55,776 nucleotides of DNA from JAUPVS01 sp037139495 (GTDB taxonomy: Bacteria > Patescibacteriota > Saccharimonadia > Saccharimonadales > JAUPVS01): NCBI GenBank assembly GCA_037139495.1, contig JBAXGG010000002.1:1-55776 (forward strand). The letters run 5' to 3'. The notes under the pieces are model-generated. The model was not told the origin of the DNA, ran no database searches, and saw only the letters and a list, made by a program, of their open reading frames with translations. Both the position numbers and the translations under genes were made by a program. Of this stretch, positions 25,003 to 32,834 are shown piece by piece. Positions within the stretch are counted from its first letter, which is position 1, and every line of letters starts with the position of its first letter.

Positions 25003-26052
25003 TTAATCTTCTTTTTTGGCAGCTTCGAGGACCTTTTTGGATACTTCTTCTAGAACTTTAGGGTTAGCTTCTAGATACTTCTTGGCGGCTTCGCGGCCTT
25101 GAGCGATTTTCTCACCTTTGTAGGCAAACCAGGCCCCGCTTTTTTCGACGATGTCGGCTTCGGTCGCTAGATCAAGGACATCACCGCTGACACTAATGCC
25201 TTGGTTGTACATAATGTCAAATTCAGCCTGACGGAAGGGTGGCGCAATCTTATTTTTGACAACCTTGACCCGTACTCGGCTTCCAACAATCTCATCACCT
25301 TGCTTAATCTGACTGATTCTCCGGATATCCATGCGAACACTAGCATAAAACTTAAGGGCGTTTCCGCCAGTAGTGGTCTCTGGGTTACCAAACATAACAC
25401 CGATTTTCATGCGGATCTGGTTAATAAAGATAACCGTGGCATTGGACTTATTAATAACGCTGGTCAGCTTACGTAAGGCCTGGCTCATCAAACGAGCTTG
25501 TAGGCCCATGTGGGCGTCGCCCATGTCACCTTCGATTTCGGCACGTGGTACTAAAGCGGCAACAGAATCAATTACAATCAGGTCAACAGCGTTACTACGG
25601 ACTAAAGTTTCGACAATTTCTAAGGCTTGTTCACCACTGTCAGGCTGTGACAATAGGAGGTTGGCTGTGTCGACGCCAATTCGCTTAGCATAGGCTGGAT
25701 CAAGGGCATGCTCGGCGTCAATAAATGCTGCTGTGCCACCAAGTTTTTGAACTTGAGCGATAGCATGCAAGGTCATGGTAGTTTTACCGCTGGACTCTGG
25801 TCCGTATATTTCGACGACACGACCCTTAGGTATACCTCCACCAAGAGCTAGATCCAGTGAAAGACTGCCAGAAGGAGTACACTCAACGTGGACTGGATGA
25901 GCGTTGCCCATCTTCATGATCGAACCTTTGCCAAATTGCTTTTCGATAGTTTCGACGGCTAAGCCGAGAGCTTTAGATTTGCCGGTAAGGGCTGTGTCGT
26001 TGGCTGATTTGTCTGTATTGTCTTGTTTGGTCTTGTTGTCTTTAACGGCCAT
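25003..26052 (-). CDS. recA: Recombinase RecA
   Basis: Homologous recombination and strand exchange. The frame is open to a GTG at 26064, but GGAGG six bases before the ATG at 26052 fixes the start (349 residues). Seen: Walker A GPESSGKTT, IDAEHALDP, Walker B VIDSVAALVP, the L2 region with FINQIRMKIGVMFGNPETTTGGNALKFY, and an acidic/basic tail. A Lys-rich N-terminal extension (about 1-25) precedes the usual start region. Confidence 0.98.
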   Translation of the reverse strand: MAVKDNKTKQDNTDKSANDTALTGKSKALGLAVETIEKQFGKGSIMKMGNAHPVHVECTPSGSLSLDLALGGGIPKGRVVEIYGPESSGKTTMTLHAIAQVQKLGGTAAFIDAEHALDPAYAKRIGVDTANLLLSQPDSGEQALEIVETLVRSNAVDLIVIDSVAALVPRAEIEGDMGDAHMGLQARLMSQALRKLTSVINKSNATVIFINQIRMKIGVMFGNPETTTGGNALKFYASVRMDIRRISQIKQGDEIVGSRVRVKVVKNKIAPPFRQAEFDIMYNQGISVSGDVLDLATEADIVEKSGAWFAYKGEKIAQGREAAKKYLEANPKVLEEVSKKVLEAAKKED

Positions 26053-26081
26053 GACTGCCTCCACTTATGTTATTAGTACCT

Positions 26082-26110
26082 AGTATAAACGGCGCTTGGA
26101 GACCTGACAA
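26082..26110 (-). promoter_or_regulatory. recA promoter
   Basis: TTGTCA (-35) and TATACT (-10) separated by 17 bp on the minus strand, about 30 nt before the ATG. No clear LexA-type box is seen. Confidence 0.6.
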
Positions 26111-26121
26111 TGCAAGCTCTT

Positions 26122-26131
26122 GATCACCTCC
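26122..26131 (-). promoter_or_regulatory. Ten-base perfect anti-SD match upstream of recA
   Basis: GGAGGTGATC on the minus strand is fully complementary to the 3' end of 16S rRNA. It lies upstream of the recA -35 box and about 6 nt before an 11-codon TTG frame. Role unknown. Confidence 0.35.
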
Positions 26132-26209
26132 GTTACATTTACCAGCTTTTAATTAAAAGTTAACTTGTTAGCCAAGCATAACTAATATGCTACAATTACC
26201 GTTAGGAAT

Positions 26210-26710
26210 ATGTTCTGGATGTTTACACGACTAAAAACCAAACACCAAGGCTTCACCGTACCCGAACTACTATTGATGGTACTTATTATTATTGTCCTAT
26301 CTGGCCTAGTTCTAACTAACTATCAGGCAGCCCGCGCTAAAGAACGAGATACACAAAGAATTAGTGATATTAACCAGATAAATAGCAAACTAGAAACTTA
26401 CTATAATGAAAAGAACTCATACCCAGCTAGCTTTTCGGCTAAAGATTTATACGGCATTTCCGAGGATAACCTCAAAGACCCTAACGGCAGAATGGTAGTT
26501 ATCCACGAACCAGTCGCCGACTCTACAGCTGCCCAGGCCATTCCAAGCCCAACTGCCAGTAGTAAGTCGAGCTATCTATACATCCCATACCCAGCCGGCT
26601 GCACTAATGCGGCCAATAACTGTAGCGGCTTTATAATTAAGGCTTACGTAGAAAAGCCCACCAGCACAACGCCAAACCCTTACACCAAAGTCGGCATAAA
26701 TAATAACTAG
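26210..26710 (+). CDS. Type IV pilin-like protein
   Basis: 166 residues. Prepilin signal: a basic leader ending KHQG, then FTVPELLLMVLIIIV with Glu at +5, then a long helix and a soluble domain with a probable disulfide pair (AGCTNAANNCSG). TACAAT lies 13 nt before the ATG and TAGGA is close to it. It would be processed by PilD and assembled by type IV pilus machinery located elsewhere. Confidence 0.88.
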   Translation: MFWMFTRLKTKHQGFTVPELLLMVLIIIVLSGLVLTNYQAARAKERDTQRISDINQINSKLETYYNEKNSYPASFSAKDLYGISEDNLKDPNGRMVVIHEPVADSTAAQAIPSPTASSKSSYLYIPYPAGCTNAANNCSGFIIKAYVEKPTSTTPNPYTKVGINNN

Positions 26711-27256
26711 TTACTTTGTATTGGTGCCGATGAACTTTTCGCGGGCATCTAATACAACCTTGCCGCAATAATCAGGTCGTGGACAGTAGCTAAATTTGAA
26801 GTTTTGCGACTCGCCAGCCGTCTCAACTAACAGATCGCCGTAATTTAACACTGAAGGGAAGAAGCCTTGTTTAGCCGCAGAGACATCTTCGACATCGGCC
26901 ATGGAAAGCTCGGACACTTGTCGGTTAAATAAGCCTTTTTGGACAATTACCGTTAAATTCTTATTACTAACGAGTATCTTACTTTGGCGGTAAATGTAGG
27001 TGTAAAGAACTAGGATTAACCAGCTGATGATGGCGGCTGCAGTTATCAATATCAAGATTAATGCACCATGCTGAGATGTGTCGCCGCTATTAAACATATT
27101 GGGGGCAATGAACCAAAATAAAGCAGTGGCAGCCACTAATCCAACCACTACTTCAAAATAAACAATAGCTAGGCCAAACCAGTGGCGGCGAATTTCTTCT
27201 AATTTAGTTTCGTTAGGGCTAATTGCCTCAATAGTATCTAATTTATTTAAACTCAT
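26711..27256 (-). CDS. Membrane protein with bacterial PH domain
   Basis: The preferred ATG at 27256 follows a TATAAT by 7 nt (181 residues). Two membrane segments (about 32-52 and 65-88) precede a PH-like beta domain: SKILVSNKNLTVIVQKGLFNRQVSELSMADVEDV, which matches the bPH2/DUF304 pattern. Possible Cys pair SYCPRPDYCG near the C-terminus. It is just downstream of ruvB but has its own promoter. Confidence 0.78.
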   Translation of the reverse strand: MSLNKLDTIEAISPNETKLEEIRRHWFGLAIVYFEVVVGLVAATALFWFIAPNMFNSGDTSQHGALILILITAAAIISWLILVLYTYIYRQSKILVSNKNLTVIVQKGLFNRQVSELSMADVEDVSAAKQGFFPSVLNYGDLLVETAGESQNFKFSYCPRPDYCGKVVLDAREKFIGTNTK

Positions 27257-27263
27257 GACTGCC

Positions 27264-27269
27264 ATTATA
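27264..27269 (-). promoter_or_regulatory. -10 box over the ruvB stop codon
   Basis: TATAAT on the minus strand overlaps the ruvB TAA and ends 7 nt before the ATG at 27256. Confidence 0.5.
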
Positions 27270-28296
27270 ACAAGCTTTTTTGGTTTGGCGGGCTTTGTGG
27301 TTTTTTACCAAGATGCTTATAGGCTTTATGAGTTACCTTACGTCCGCGTGGGGTTCTTTCTAGCAGGCCAATTTGTAACAAATAGGGTTCGTAGAAATCT
27401 TCGATTGTTGATCGTTCTTCGGCTGTAATGGCAGCCAGAGTTTCTACACCAACCGGTCCACCCTGATAGCTATTAATTATGGCCAGCAATAGCATCCGGT
27501 CGGCTGGATCAAGGCCCAGGTCGTCGACCTCCAGTAGAGCTAGGGCTTGAGTGCTAATCGCGGCGTCAATAATTCCATCGCCATTTACATCGGCGTAATC
27601 ACGAACTCGTTTAAGCAGACGATTGGCAATTCTCGGTGTTAGTCGGGCTCTTTTAGCCAGGTCTTGGGCAGCAGGTTTGTCGATTCTAATACCAATTATT
27701 TTGGCAGCTCGTTCGATTATCTGTTGGATTTCGGACGGTTGGTAAAATTCCAGCCTATGAATCATTCCAAAACGATCGCGCAATGGAGCTGCCAGGGAAC
27801 CAGTTCGGGTGGTGGCACCGATAATAGTAAACTTTGGCAAATCTAGTCGCAAGCTACGGGCCGTTGGGCCTTTACCGAGCATAATGTCTAATTTAAAGTC
27901 TTCCATTGCACTATAAAGAACCTCTTCAACATTCCGGTTCAACCGATGAATTTCGTCGATAAACAAGATGTCGCCGTCCTGTAGGTTGGTAAGCAAACTA
28001 GCTAGGTCACCGGCTCGTTCGACAGCCGGGCCGCTAGTTACGCGGATGTTGGCACCCATCTCATTGGCAATAACTGTGGCCATAGTTGTTTTGCCTAGTC
28101 CAGGTGGCCCATGTAAAAGAATATGATCCAGCGGCTCACCGCGTTTTTTGGCAGCACTAATTGCTAATTGCAGGTTTTGCTTAAGTCGTTCCTGACCGAT
28201 GTAATTAGTAAAATCATGAGGTCGAAGCGTGATTTCTAATTCAACTTCTACCGGATCGTCATCATCGACTGGATTCAGGATTCGCTCGATTGCCAT
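27265..28296 (-). CDS. ruvB: Holliday junction helicase motor RuvB
   Basis: AAA+ motor that drives branch migration with RuvA. 343 residues. Walker A GPPGLGKTT, Walker B LFIDEIHRL, sensor GATTRTGSL, arginine-finger region LRDRFGM, and a C-terminal winged helix ending in a basic GRKVTHKAY. It overlaps ruvA by one base. Confidence 0.98.
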   Translation of the reverse strand: MAIERILNPVDDDDPVEVELEITLRPHDFTNYIGQERLKQNLQLAISAAKKRGEPLDHILLHGPPGLGKTTMATVIANEMGANIRVTSGPAVERAGDLASLLTNLQDGDILFIDEIHRLNRNVEEVLYSAMEDFKLDIMLGKGPTARSLRLDLPKFTIIGATTRTGSLAAPLRDRFGMIHRLEFYQPSEIQQIIERAAKIIGIRIDKPAAQDLAKRARLTPRIANRLLKRVRDYADVNGDGIIDAAISTQALALLEVDDLGLDPADRMLLLAIINSYQGGPVGVETLAAITAEERSTIEDFYEPYLLQIGLLERTPRGRKVTHKAYKHLGKKPQSPPNQKSLL

Positions 28297-28877
28297 TACT
28301 TAGTCCTTAGAGCCTGCTTAATTCGTTCTGGGGTAGGGAGGTTGTCGGGAATGTTGTCTAGGGCCTTTGCGGCATCCAGTGCAGTGTAGCCGAGAGCCAT
28401 TAAAGCTTCAACGGCTTCGTCCTGGGACAGCATGGCCTCCGACTGCAGCATCCCAGTGCTAGATAAATCGACACCATCCAAACCAACTTTGTCTTTAAGC
28501 TCAACAACTACGCGCTCGGCCACACGTTTGCCGACACCGTTAGCTTGTTGAATGAATTTAGTGTCCCCACCGGCAATTGCTCGCCTAACCTCCCCTGCCG
28601 ATCCGATACTTAACATGTTAAGTGCCATCCGTGGGCCAATCCCATTAACGGATAGCAGTTGCTCGAATAAGTTCTTAGTGTCCAGCTTGCAGAAGCCAAA
28701 TAAATCATGGCTGCTCTCTCTTATATGTTCGTAAATATATGCTTTAGCGGCCTGTCCGACTACCAACTGACCAAAGTCGCCGGCCGGTACCAGTATTCCG
28801 TATCCAACGCCACGAATATTTAAAACCACAATGTCCTGTAGTTTTTCGCTTACCGTTCCCTCTAGAGTTGCAATCAT
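28296..28877 (-). CDS. ruvA: Holliday junction binding protein RuvA
   Basis: 193 residues. N-terminal OB fold (MIATLEGTVSEK), two helix-hairpin-helix motifs (LLSVNGIGPRMAL and QANGVGKRVAERVVVEL) and a C-terminal domain that contacts RuvB. GATAAT lies 9 nt before the ATG. Confidence 0.97.
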   Translation of the reverse strand: MIATLEGTVSEKLQDIVVLNIRGVGYGILVPAGDFGQLVVGQAAKAYIYEHIRESSHDLFGFCKLDTKNLFEQLLSVNGIGPRMALNMLSIGSAGEVRRAIAGGDTKFIQQANGVGKRVAERVVVELKDKVGLDGVDLSSTGMLQSEAMLSQDEAVEALMALGYTALDAAKALDNIPDNLPTPERIKQALRTK

Positions 28878-28887
28878 ATACTAGATA

Positions 28888-29361
28888 TTATCGCATATTT
28901 ATTGTGCAACAGATAGCTGTAGCTAGTGCATCAGCCGCGTCATCAGGCTTTGGGACTTCTTTAAGCGCCAACAGTACCCTGACCATTTCTTGCATTTGTT
29001 TTTTATCAGCTCGGCCATGGCCAGTAATCGCCAACTTAATTTGTTGAGGCGAAAATTCGTAGAGTTCTAGATTGTGCTGCTTGCCACATAGAAGAACTAC
29101 TCCCCTAGCCTGCGAAACGCTCATAGCCGTGGTGACATTCTGGGCAAAAAACAGCTTTTCTACGGCCATGGCCTCTGGCTTGTTGGCGGTAATAATTTCG
29201 TGAAGCTCATCATAGATCGTAGCCAGTCGTTCGCTATCTGGTTGATGAACTGGAGTGCGAATAACTCCGGCATCAACTAGGCTCACCTTACCCCCATCAT
29301 CTAGGTCGATAACACCAAATCCCAAGATTCCAGTTCCGGGATCAATCCCTAATATACGCAT
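28888..29361 (-). CDS. ruvC: Holliday junction endonuclease RuvC
   Basis: 157 residues. Catalytic carboxylates are visible: D7 (GIDPGTG), the Glu in AVEKLFF, and the C-terminal Asp pair in KPDDAADAL. It completes the resolvasome with RuvA and RuvB in the order C-A-B. It starts 6 nt after a TATGCT -10-like box. Confidence 0.97.
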   Translation of the reverse strand: MRILGIDPGTGILGFGVIDLDDGGKVSLVDAGVIRTPVHQPDSERLATIYDELHEIITANKPEAMAVEKLFFAQNVTTAMSVSQARGVVLLCGKQHNLELYEFSPQQIKLAITGHGRADKKQMQEMVRVLLALKEVPKPDDAADALATAICCTINMR

Positions 29362-29367
29362 AGTAGT

Positions 29368-29373
29368 AGCATA
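29368..29373 (-). promoter_or_regulatory. -10-like box for ruvC
   Basis: TATGCT with an upstream TGG, 6 nt before the ATG at 29361. Confidence 0.4.
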
Positions 29374-29399
29374 CCAGACCAGTTAGCCAGTTACCCGCC

Positions 29400-29426
29400 G
29401 TTTAGTGATACGACAACGCACTAAAC
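29400..29426. repeat. Inverted repeat between yebC and ruvC
   Basis: GTTTAGTG and CACTAAAC, perfect 8-bp arms around 11 bases. There is no T run, so it is a possible operator or mRNA hairpin rather than a classical terminator. Confidence 0.4.
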
Positions 29427-29460
29427 CAGTAATATCATGTCAGTACTCGTTAACTTCTGT

Positions 29461-30201
29461 TTAAGCCGAGAGCCGGTTCAAAAGAGCTTCGGGTATATCA
29501 AAATTTACATGGGTATTGGTGACGTCATCGATCTCGTCCAAGGCATCCATTAATCTTAGAATCTTACCGGCGGTCGCCTCATCTTCGACTACGACAGTAT
29601 TATTGGGTACATAGGTCAGCTCGGCTTCGGTAATCTCGTATCCATCCACTTTAAGGTTGTCACGGACATTAGCAAGTTCTTTAGCCTCAGTATAAATTAC
29701 AGATTCTAAGCCTTCTTCCTGAACGTCTTCGGCGCCGGCATCCAAAGCAGCCAGCAGTACTTCATCACCACTGCCGTGCAATCTAATCATGCCTTTATGG
29801 TCGAACTGAAAAAGCACAGCACCTTTTTCGGCTACACTGCCACCGTGTTTACTAAAAGCTAGTTTTACCTCAGGATAGGTTCGATTTACGTTATCGGTAG
29901 CAGCTTCGACAATAATAGCTACGCCACCGGGGCCATAGCCTTCGTACAAAACTTCCAGAATTTCGGCACCACCGAGTTTGCCAGAACCGCGGTCAATCGA
30001 ACGCTGGATGTTTGCTACTGGCATGTTGGAGGCTTTGGCTTTATCTACCGCCATGCGTAGCGAAAAGTTCATGTTAGGGTCGGCGCCAGCTCGGGCAGCG
30101 ACGGCAATATTATTGCCAAGCTTGGTGAATACCGCGCCGCGGGCGGCATCTTTAACGCCCTTCTGTCTTTTGATAGTAGACCATTTAGAGTGACCAGACA
30201 T
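29461..30201 (-). CDS. yebC: YebC/PmpR family translation/transcription factor
   Basis: The frame is open to 30327, but the family start MSGHSKWSTIKRQK lies at 30201 with TAGAAT 7 nt upstream (246 residues). The YebC family is associated with relief of ribosome stalling or transcriptional control. Seen: GHSKWSTIKRQKGVKDAARG, and NVNRTYPEVKLAFSKHGGS with VLFQFDHKG. It is commonly next to ruvCAB, as here. Confidence 0.95.
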   Translation of the reverse strand: MSGHSKWSTIKRQKGVKDAARGAVFTKLGNNIAVAARAGADPNMNFSLRMAVDKAKASNMPVANIQRSIDRGSGKLGGAEILEVLYEGYGPGGVAIIVEAATDNVNRTYPEVKLAFSKHGGSVAEKGAVLFQFDHKGMIRLHGSGDEVLLAALDAGAEDVQEEGLESVIYTEAKELANVRDNLKVDGYEITEAELTYVPNNTVVVEDEATAGKILRLMDALDEIDDVTNTHVNFDIPEALLNRLSA

Positions 30202-30479
30202 ATCTGTTATTCTACTATATTGTGGTGGTTCTTGCGAACCTTCTGACGGAAAGAATAGTTTTCCTTGCCATTTTCTCAGGCAATATATCCATTGGGTGAA
30301 ATTGCATTGTCTATGGTATTTTCGCAATTGTAAAGAAATCCTGAGATTAACACCTCATTAATAAAACCGTTTGCGGCTTGAGTTTTTATTCGACTATTCT
30401 TCCGACTCTTTTAACTCATTAACTTCGCGGTCCAAACAAAAAGACTACGCATCGAAAGCTCTCATATTATACTTATGTA
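30202..30479. other. Region between yebC and the accessory gene run
   Basis: No convincing gene on either strand. AT-rich, with short frames that lack starts (for example a minus-strand frame ending EVNELKESEE) and a CCGTTTGCGG mini-palindrome near 30367. It may be decayed coding sequence at the edge of the low-GC patch. Confidence 0.4.
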
Positions 30480-30510
30480 TGAGGGCCAGCGCGAAAGCTA
30501 TAGCAACTAT
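30480..30510 (-). repeat. Copy D of the repeated element
   Basis: Minus strand ATAGTTGCTATAGC, nine variable bases, GGCCCTC. It lies 3 bp after the stop of the gene at 30514. It is the most diverged copy and lacks the following hairpin. Confidence 0.55.
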
Positions 30511-30513
30511 TAT

Positions 30514-31395
30514 TTATACAAAAACATCCTCAAGAACTTTAGGGTGAATATATGGAAAAAGTTCATGGGCCTTATTATTTGTAACCACCATTGGGTTAGA
30601 CAGTGAATCTACCATAATTCTGCCGACCTTGGCATGGGTTTTAGGAGTGAAAAGATTCAACCACCAAGCAGCAATACTTGCTGGTATAACGTGCAACTTG
30701 ATGATTACCACTTTTTTGTTTTCCCATGCAGCATACCGTTTCATTAGATCTCCGTAAGAAAGTTGCTCTGGACCGCCTATTTCTACTATTTGATTTTCTT
30801 GGGTATTCAAATTCAGGGCTGCGATTAAGTAGCTCAGCGCATCCTTTAAACCTATCGGTTGGGTTAATGTTTTTGCCCATTTAGGTAATGTAAGTACTGG
30901 TAGTTTGTGAATAAGATTTGTCACTATGTCGTACGATATGCTGCCGTTTCCTACCACCATAGATGCCCGGAATTCTATGACATGAAACCGACCATTTCTT
31001 AATATTTCACCTGTTTTGTGACGACTAGCAAGATGCTTAGATAATTTATCATGATCATTTCCTAGCCCACCAAGATATATAACTCTCATGATACTAGAAT
31101 TATTTGCAGCCCTGCAAAAACTTTCAGCGGCTTTTGCTTCCGCTTCAGCAAAATCAACTTTCTTTTGGGCCATCATGTGTATTAAATAAAAAGCCGTGTC
31201 ACAATCCTGAAGGTATGAATGTAGTTTTTCTGTATCGAATACATCAACATTATGTTTAGTTAAGCGTTTGTGATTAAAGGGGATTGATTCCGCTTCAGGT
31301 GATAATGCTATTACGCTATATTCAGTATCTGATAATAATCTTTCGATTAAATTATGTCCAATGTAGCCATTCGCACCTATTACCGCAATATTCAT
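30514..31395 (-). CDS. NAD(P)-binding epimerase/NmrA-like protein
   Basis: Atypical short-chain dehydrogenase fold, 293 residues. N-terminal nucleotide loop VIGANGYIGHNLI, then DTAFYLIHMM, VIYLGGLGND, EFRASMVVGNGS and QIVEIGGPEQLSY. No complete YxxxK pair is evident, so it may be a redox sensor or a non-catalytic member. GC in a 120-base sample is 37 %, against 48 % for a sample in ruvC. It ends next to repeat D and follows the cupin gene by 15 bp. Confidence 0.85.
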   Translation of the reverse strand: MNIAVIGANGYIGHNLIERLLSDTEYSVIALSPEAESIPFNHKRLTKHNVDVFDTEKLHSYLQDCDTAFYLIHMMAQKKVDFAEAEAKAAESFCRAANNSSIMRVIYLGGLGNDHDKLSKHLASRHKTGEILRNGRFHVIEFRASMVVGNGSISYDIVTNLIHKLPVLTLPKWAKTLTQPIGLKDALSYLIAALNLNTQENQIVEIGGPEQLSYGDLMKRYAAWENKKVVIIKLHVIPASIAAWWLNLFTPKTHAKVGRIMVDSLSNPMVVTNNKAHELFPYIHPKVLEDVFV

Positions 31396-31410
31396 AAATA
31401 ATATTCAGTA

Positions 31411-31716
31411 TTACGGTCTTGTTTCTTTTAGTTCTACAAGTATGGTGTGAGTGTCAGTTTTTCCAATGTTTTCGCCAATATGGTCTTGTTCGGGCTGCCA
31501 ACCGGCTTCGTAAGCCTTTTTATTTACAGTTTTCTCGTTGCCATTAACATAAAGTTTTCTATCGAAAGCGCTAAGAGTGAACGTAAAGGTATCGGGGTGG
31601 TGATGGAGTGTAGTTTTATCTCCTGGCTTATCTTTGTATTCAAACACTCGGACTCTGTCATTCTCAAATATTACTTTGTAATTATCTGGATTAGTGGTTT
31701 CTGGATCTTTGTTCAT
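31411..31716 (-). CDS. Small cupin-like protein
   Basis: 101 residues forming a single beta-barrel domain: VIFENDRVRVFEYKDKPGDKTTLHHHPDTFTFTLS and a late conserved HIGENIGKTDTHTILVELKE. The HHH-x2-(D/T) cluster could bind metal. This type is widespread as an uncharacterised cytoplasmic protein. A perfect TATAAT lies 6 nt before the ATG. Confidence 0.8.
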   Translation of the reverse strand: MNKDPETTNPDNYKVIFENDRVRVFEYKDKPGDKTTLHHHPDTFTFTLSAFDRKLYVNGNEKTVNKKAYEAGWQPEQDHIGENIGKTDTHTILVELKETRP

Positions 31717-31722
31717 CGTTTA

Positions 31723-31728
31723 ATTATA
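31723..31728 (-). promoter_or_regulatory. -10 box for the cupin-like gene
   Basis: TATAAT 6 nt before the ATG at 31716, immediately after the hairpin terminator of the gene upstream. Confidence 0.6.
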
Positions 31729-31730
31729 AC

Positions 31731-31757
31731 AAAACAGGAGCAATTTGCTCCTGTTTT
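31731..31757 (-). terminator. Bidirectional hairpin terminator
   Basis: Perfect 11-bp stem (AAAACAGGAGC/GCTCCTGTTTT) with a five-base loop and a T run on either strand. It directly follows repeat C. Confidence 0.75.
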
Positions 31758-31771
31758 AAGAATAAGCGTAT

Positions 31772-31803
31772 TGGAGGGACGTATGTATCGCTGTTGCAAC
31801 TAT
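31772..31803 (-). repeat. Copy C of the repeated element
   Basis: Minus strand ATAGTTGCAACAGC, nine bases, GTCCCTCCA. It abuts the stop codon of the gene at 31803. The similarity to copy B continues downstream, ungapped, to the terminator (CGCTTAT-CTTAAAACAG). Confidence 0.65.
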
Positions 31804-32345
31804 TATAAAGAATACTTCCAGCCAGGTTGCCAGGATTTAGTCTTTCGCCAATCATTTGCAAATGCTTCGTCCCAGTTCATTCCTTTAACTAAAACATCCA
31901 AAGCAAGCTGGGGAGCTTTATGGGCAACGATTGCAATGTGCTTGCCATCGTATTGTGTTTTTATTTCGTTTATAAAGTCTTCAATTCTTGCTTTGACATC
32001 TTCGTAACTTTCACCCTTTGGCATTGGCGTTGTTATGGATTTTTCTTGCATAGGTTCAACTATGCTTGAATCTTTACCGTTCATATCTCCATAATTACAT
32101 TCACGGAGTCTTCTATCTGCAAACATAGGGTAATTATTGCCCCAAGTCAGATTAGCTGAATCTATGGCTCTGCTTAAGTCAGATGTGAATACTGCATCAA
32201 ATTTCAAGTTTTCTGTTAACTGTGTGAGGTCTTTTGACTGCTGTATACCTAAATCAGATAGCCTTGCATCATTCCATCCAGATGATCTGTTGTTTTCATT
32301 ATCTACGGTTGTGCCGTGAACAAAGTACGTAATCTTGACTGACAT
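31803..32345 (-). CDS. Histidine phosphatase-like protein
   Basis: 180 residues. The phosphohistidine motif, normally RHG, reads VHGTT here, so the conserved Arg is missing. Other parts are recognisable: TSDLSRAIDSA, RRLRECNYGDMNG and the second-His region IVAHKAPQL. Activity may be altered. GC is about 32 % in a 60-base sample. TACAAT lies 6 nt before the ATG. Confidence 0.8.
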   Translation of the reverse strand: MSVKITYFVHGTTVDNENNRSSGWNDARLSDLGIQQSKDLTQLTENLKFDAVFTSDLSRAIDSANLTWGNNYPMFADRRLRECNYGDMNGKDSSIVEPMQEKSITTPMPKGESYEDVKARIEDFINEIKTQYDGKHIAIVAHKAPQLALDVLVKGMNWDEAFANDWRKTKSWQPGWKYSL

Positions 32346-32351
32346 ATATTA

Positions 32352-32357
32352 ATTGTA
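32352..32357 (-). promoter_or_regulatory. -10 box for the histidine phosphatase-like gene
   Basis: TACAAT 6 nt before the ATG at 32345. Confidence 0.55.
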
Positions 32358-32360
32358 TCA

Positions 32361-32388
32361 AAAAACAGAGGCATATTACCTCTGTTTT
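32361..32388 (-). terminator. Hairpin terminator after the pyrophosphatase gene
   Basis: AAAACAGAGG/CCTCTGTTTT stem with a seven-base loop and a T run. It sits after repeat B exactly as the terminator at 31731 sits after repeat C. Confidence 0.75.
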
Positions 32389-32402
32389 AAGCATAAGCGG
32401 TA

Positions 32403-32434
32403 TGGAGGGCCATCGTAGATGCTATTGCAACTAT
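32403..32434 (-). repeat. Copy B of the repeated element
   Basis: Minus strand ATAGTTGCAATAGC, nine bases, GGCCCTCCA. It overlaps the stop codon of the pyrophosphatase gene. It is nearly identical to copy A through the core. Confidence 0.65.
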
Positions 32435-32775
32435 TTTGGGCGAACAATCTCGGATTCAAACCATTCTTCTTGAAACTTAGTAGCCTCACGAATCTCTTTG
32501 TCAGTAAAGTTAACTTTTGGCTCACAGACCACTAACTTATCATCGTCGTCGTTTGTGCGATGTATGATTGCAATGCAATGTCCCGCAAACTCATTTATCG
32601 GCTCATCTACACCTAGCACGTAGGCATCTAGCTCTTCTCCATCCGGCGCCTTAGTACCAGGCACAAACCCATAGTTGATAGGGTAAACAAAGTCATACTT
32701 TGGATGCATGCTTCCAAGTGGACGGTCAATCTCCACTTTGACGTCCTGTCCAAGAAAAGGTAGTGAATATTTCAT
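32431..32775 (-). CDS. Short inorganic pyrophosphatase-like protein
   Basis: 114 residues, resembling the core of family I pyrophosphatases: VEIDRPLGSMHP, FVYPINYGFVPGT and DGEELDAYVLG with the metal-binding Asp pair. Classical enzymes have about 170 residues, so this is the short variant. TATAAT lies 7 nt before the ATG. Confidence 0.8.
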   Translation of the reverse strand: MKYSLPFLGQDVKVEIDRPLGSMHPKYDFVYPINYGFVPGTKAPDGEELDAYVLGVDEPINEFAGHCIAIIHRTNDDDDKLVVCEPKVNFTDKEIREATKFQEEWFESEIVRPK

Positions 32776-32782
32776 ATCTAGT

Positions 32783-32788
32783 ATTATA
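32783..32788 (-). promoter_or_regulatory. -10 box for the pyrophosphatase-like gene
   Basis: TATAAT 7 nt before the ATG at 32775. Confidence 0.55.
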
Positions 32789-32834
32789 TCAAAGAAAAAC
32801 TCCTCATATTTAGAAGTTTATGTATGGACTAATT

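Noticed and set aside
30480..32434. Interpretation of the repeated element as integron attC sites
   Set aside because: There is no RYYYAAC/GTTRRRY pair and no long imperfect palindrome. GTTGCAA does not fit the core-site pattern, and no integrase is present in the window.
32431..32440. Programmed -1 frameshift at C-CCA-AAA before the pyrophosphatase stop, giving a V-A-I-A tail
   Set aside because: The heptamer fits the slippery pattern, but copy C has no comparable heptamer and copy D would need stop readthrough instead. It is kept only as an alternative reading of the repeat.
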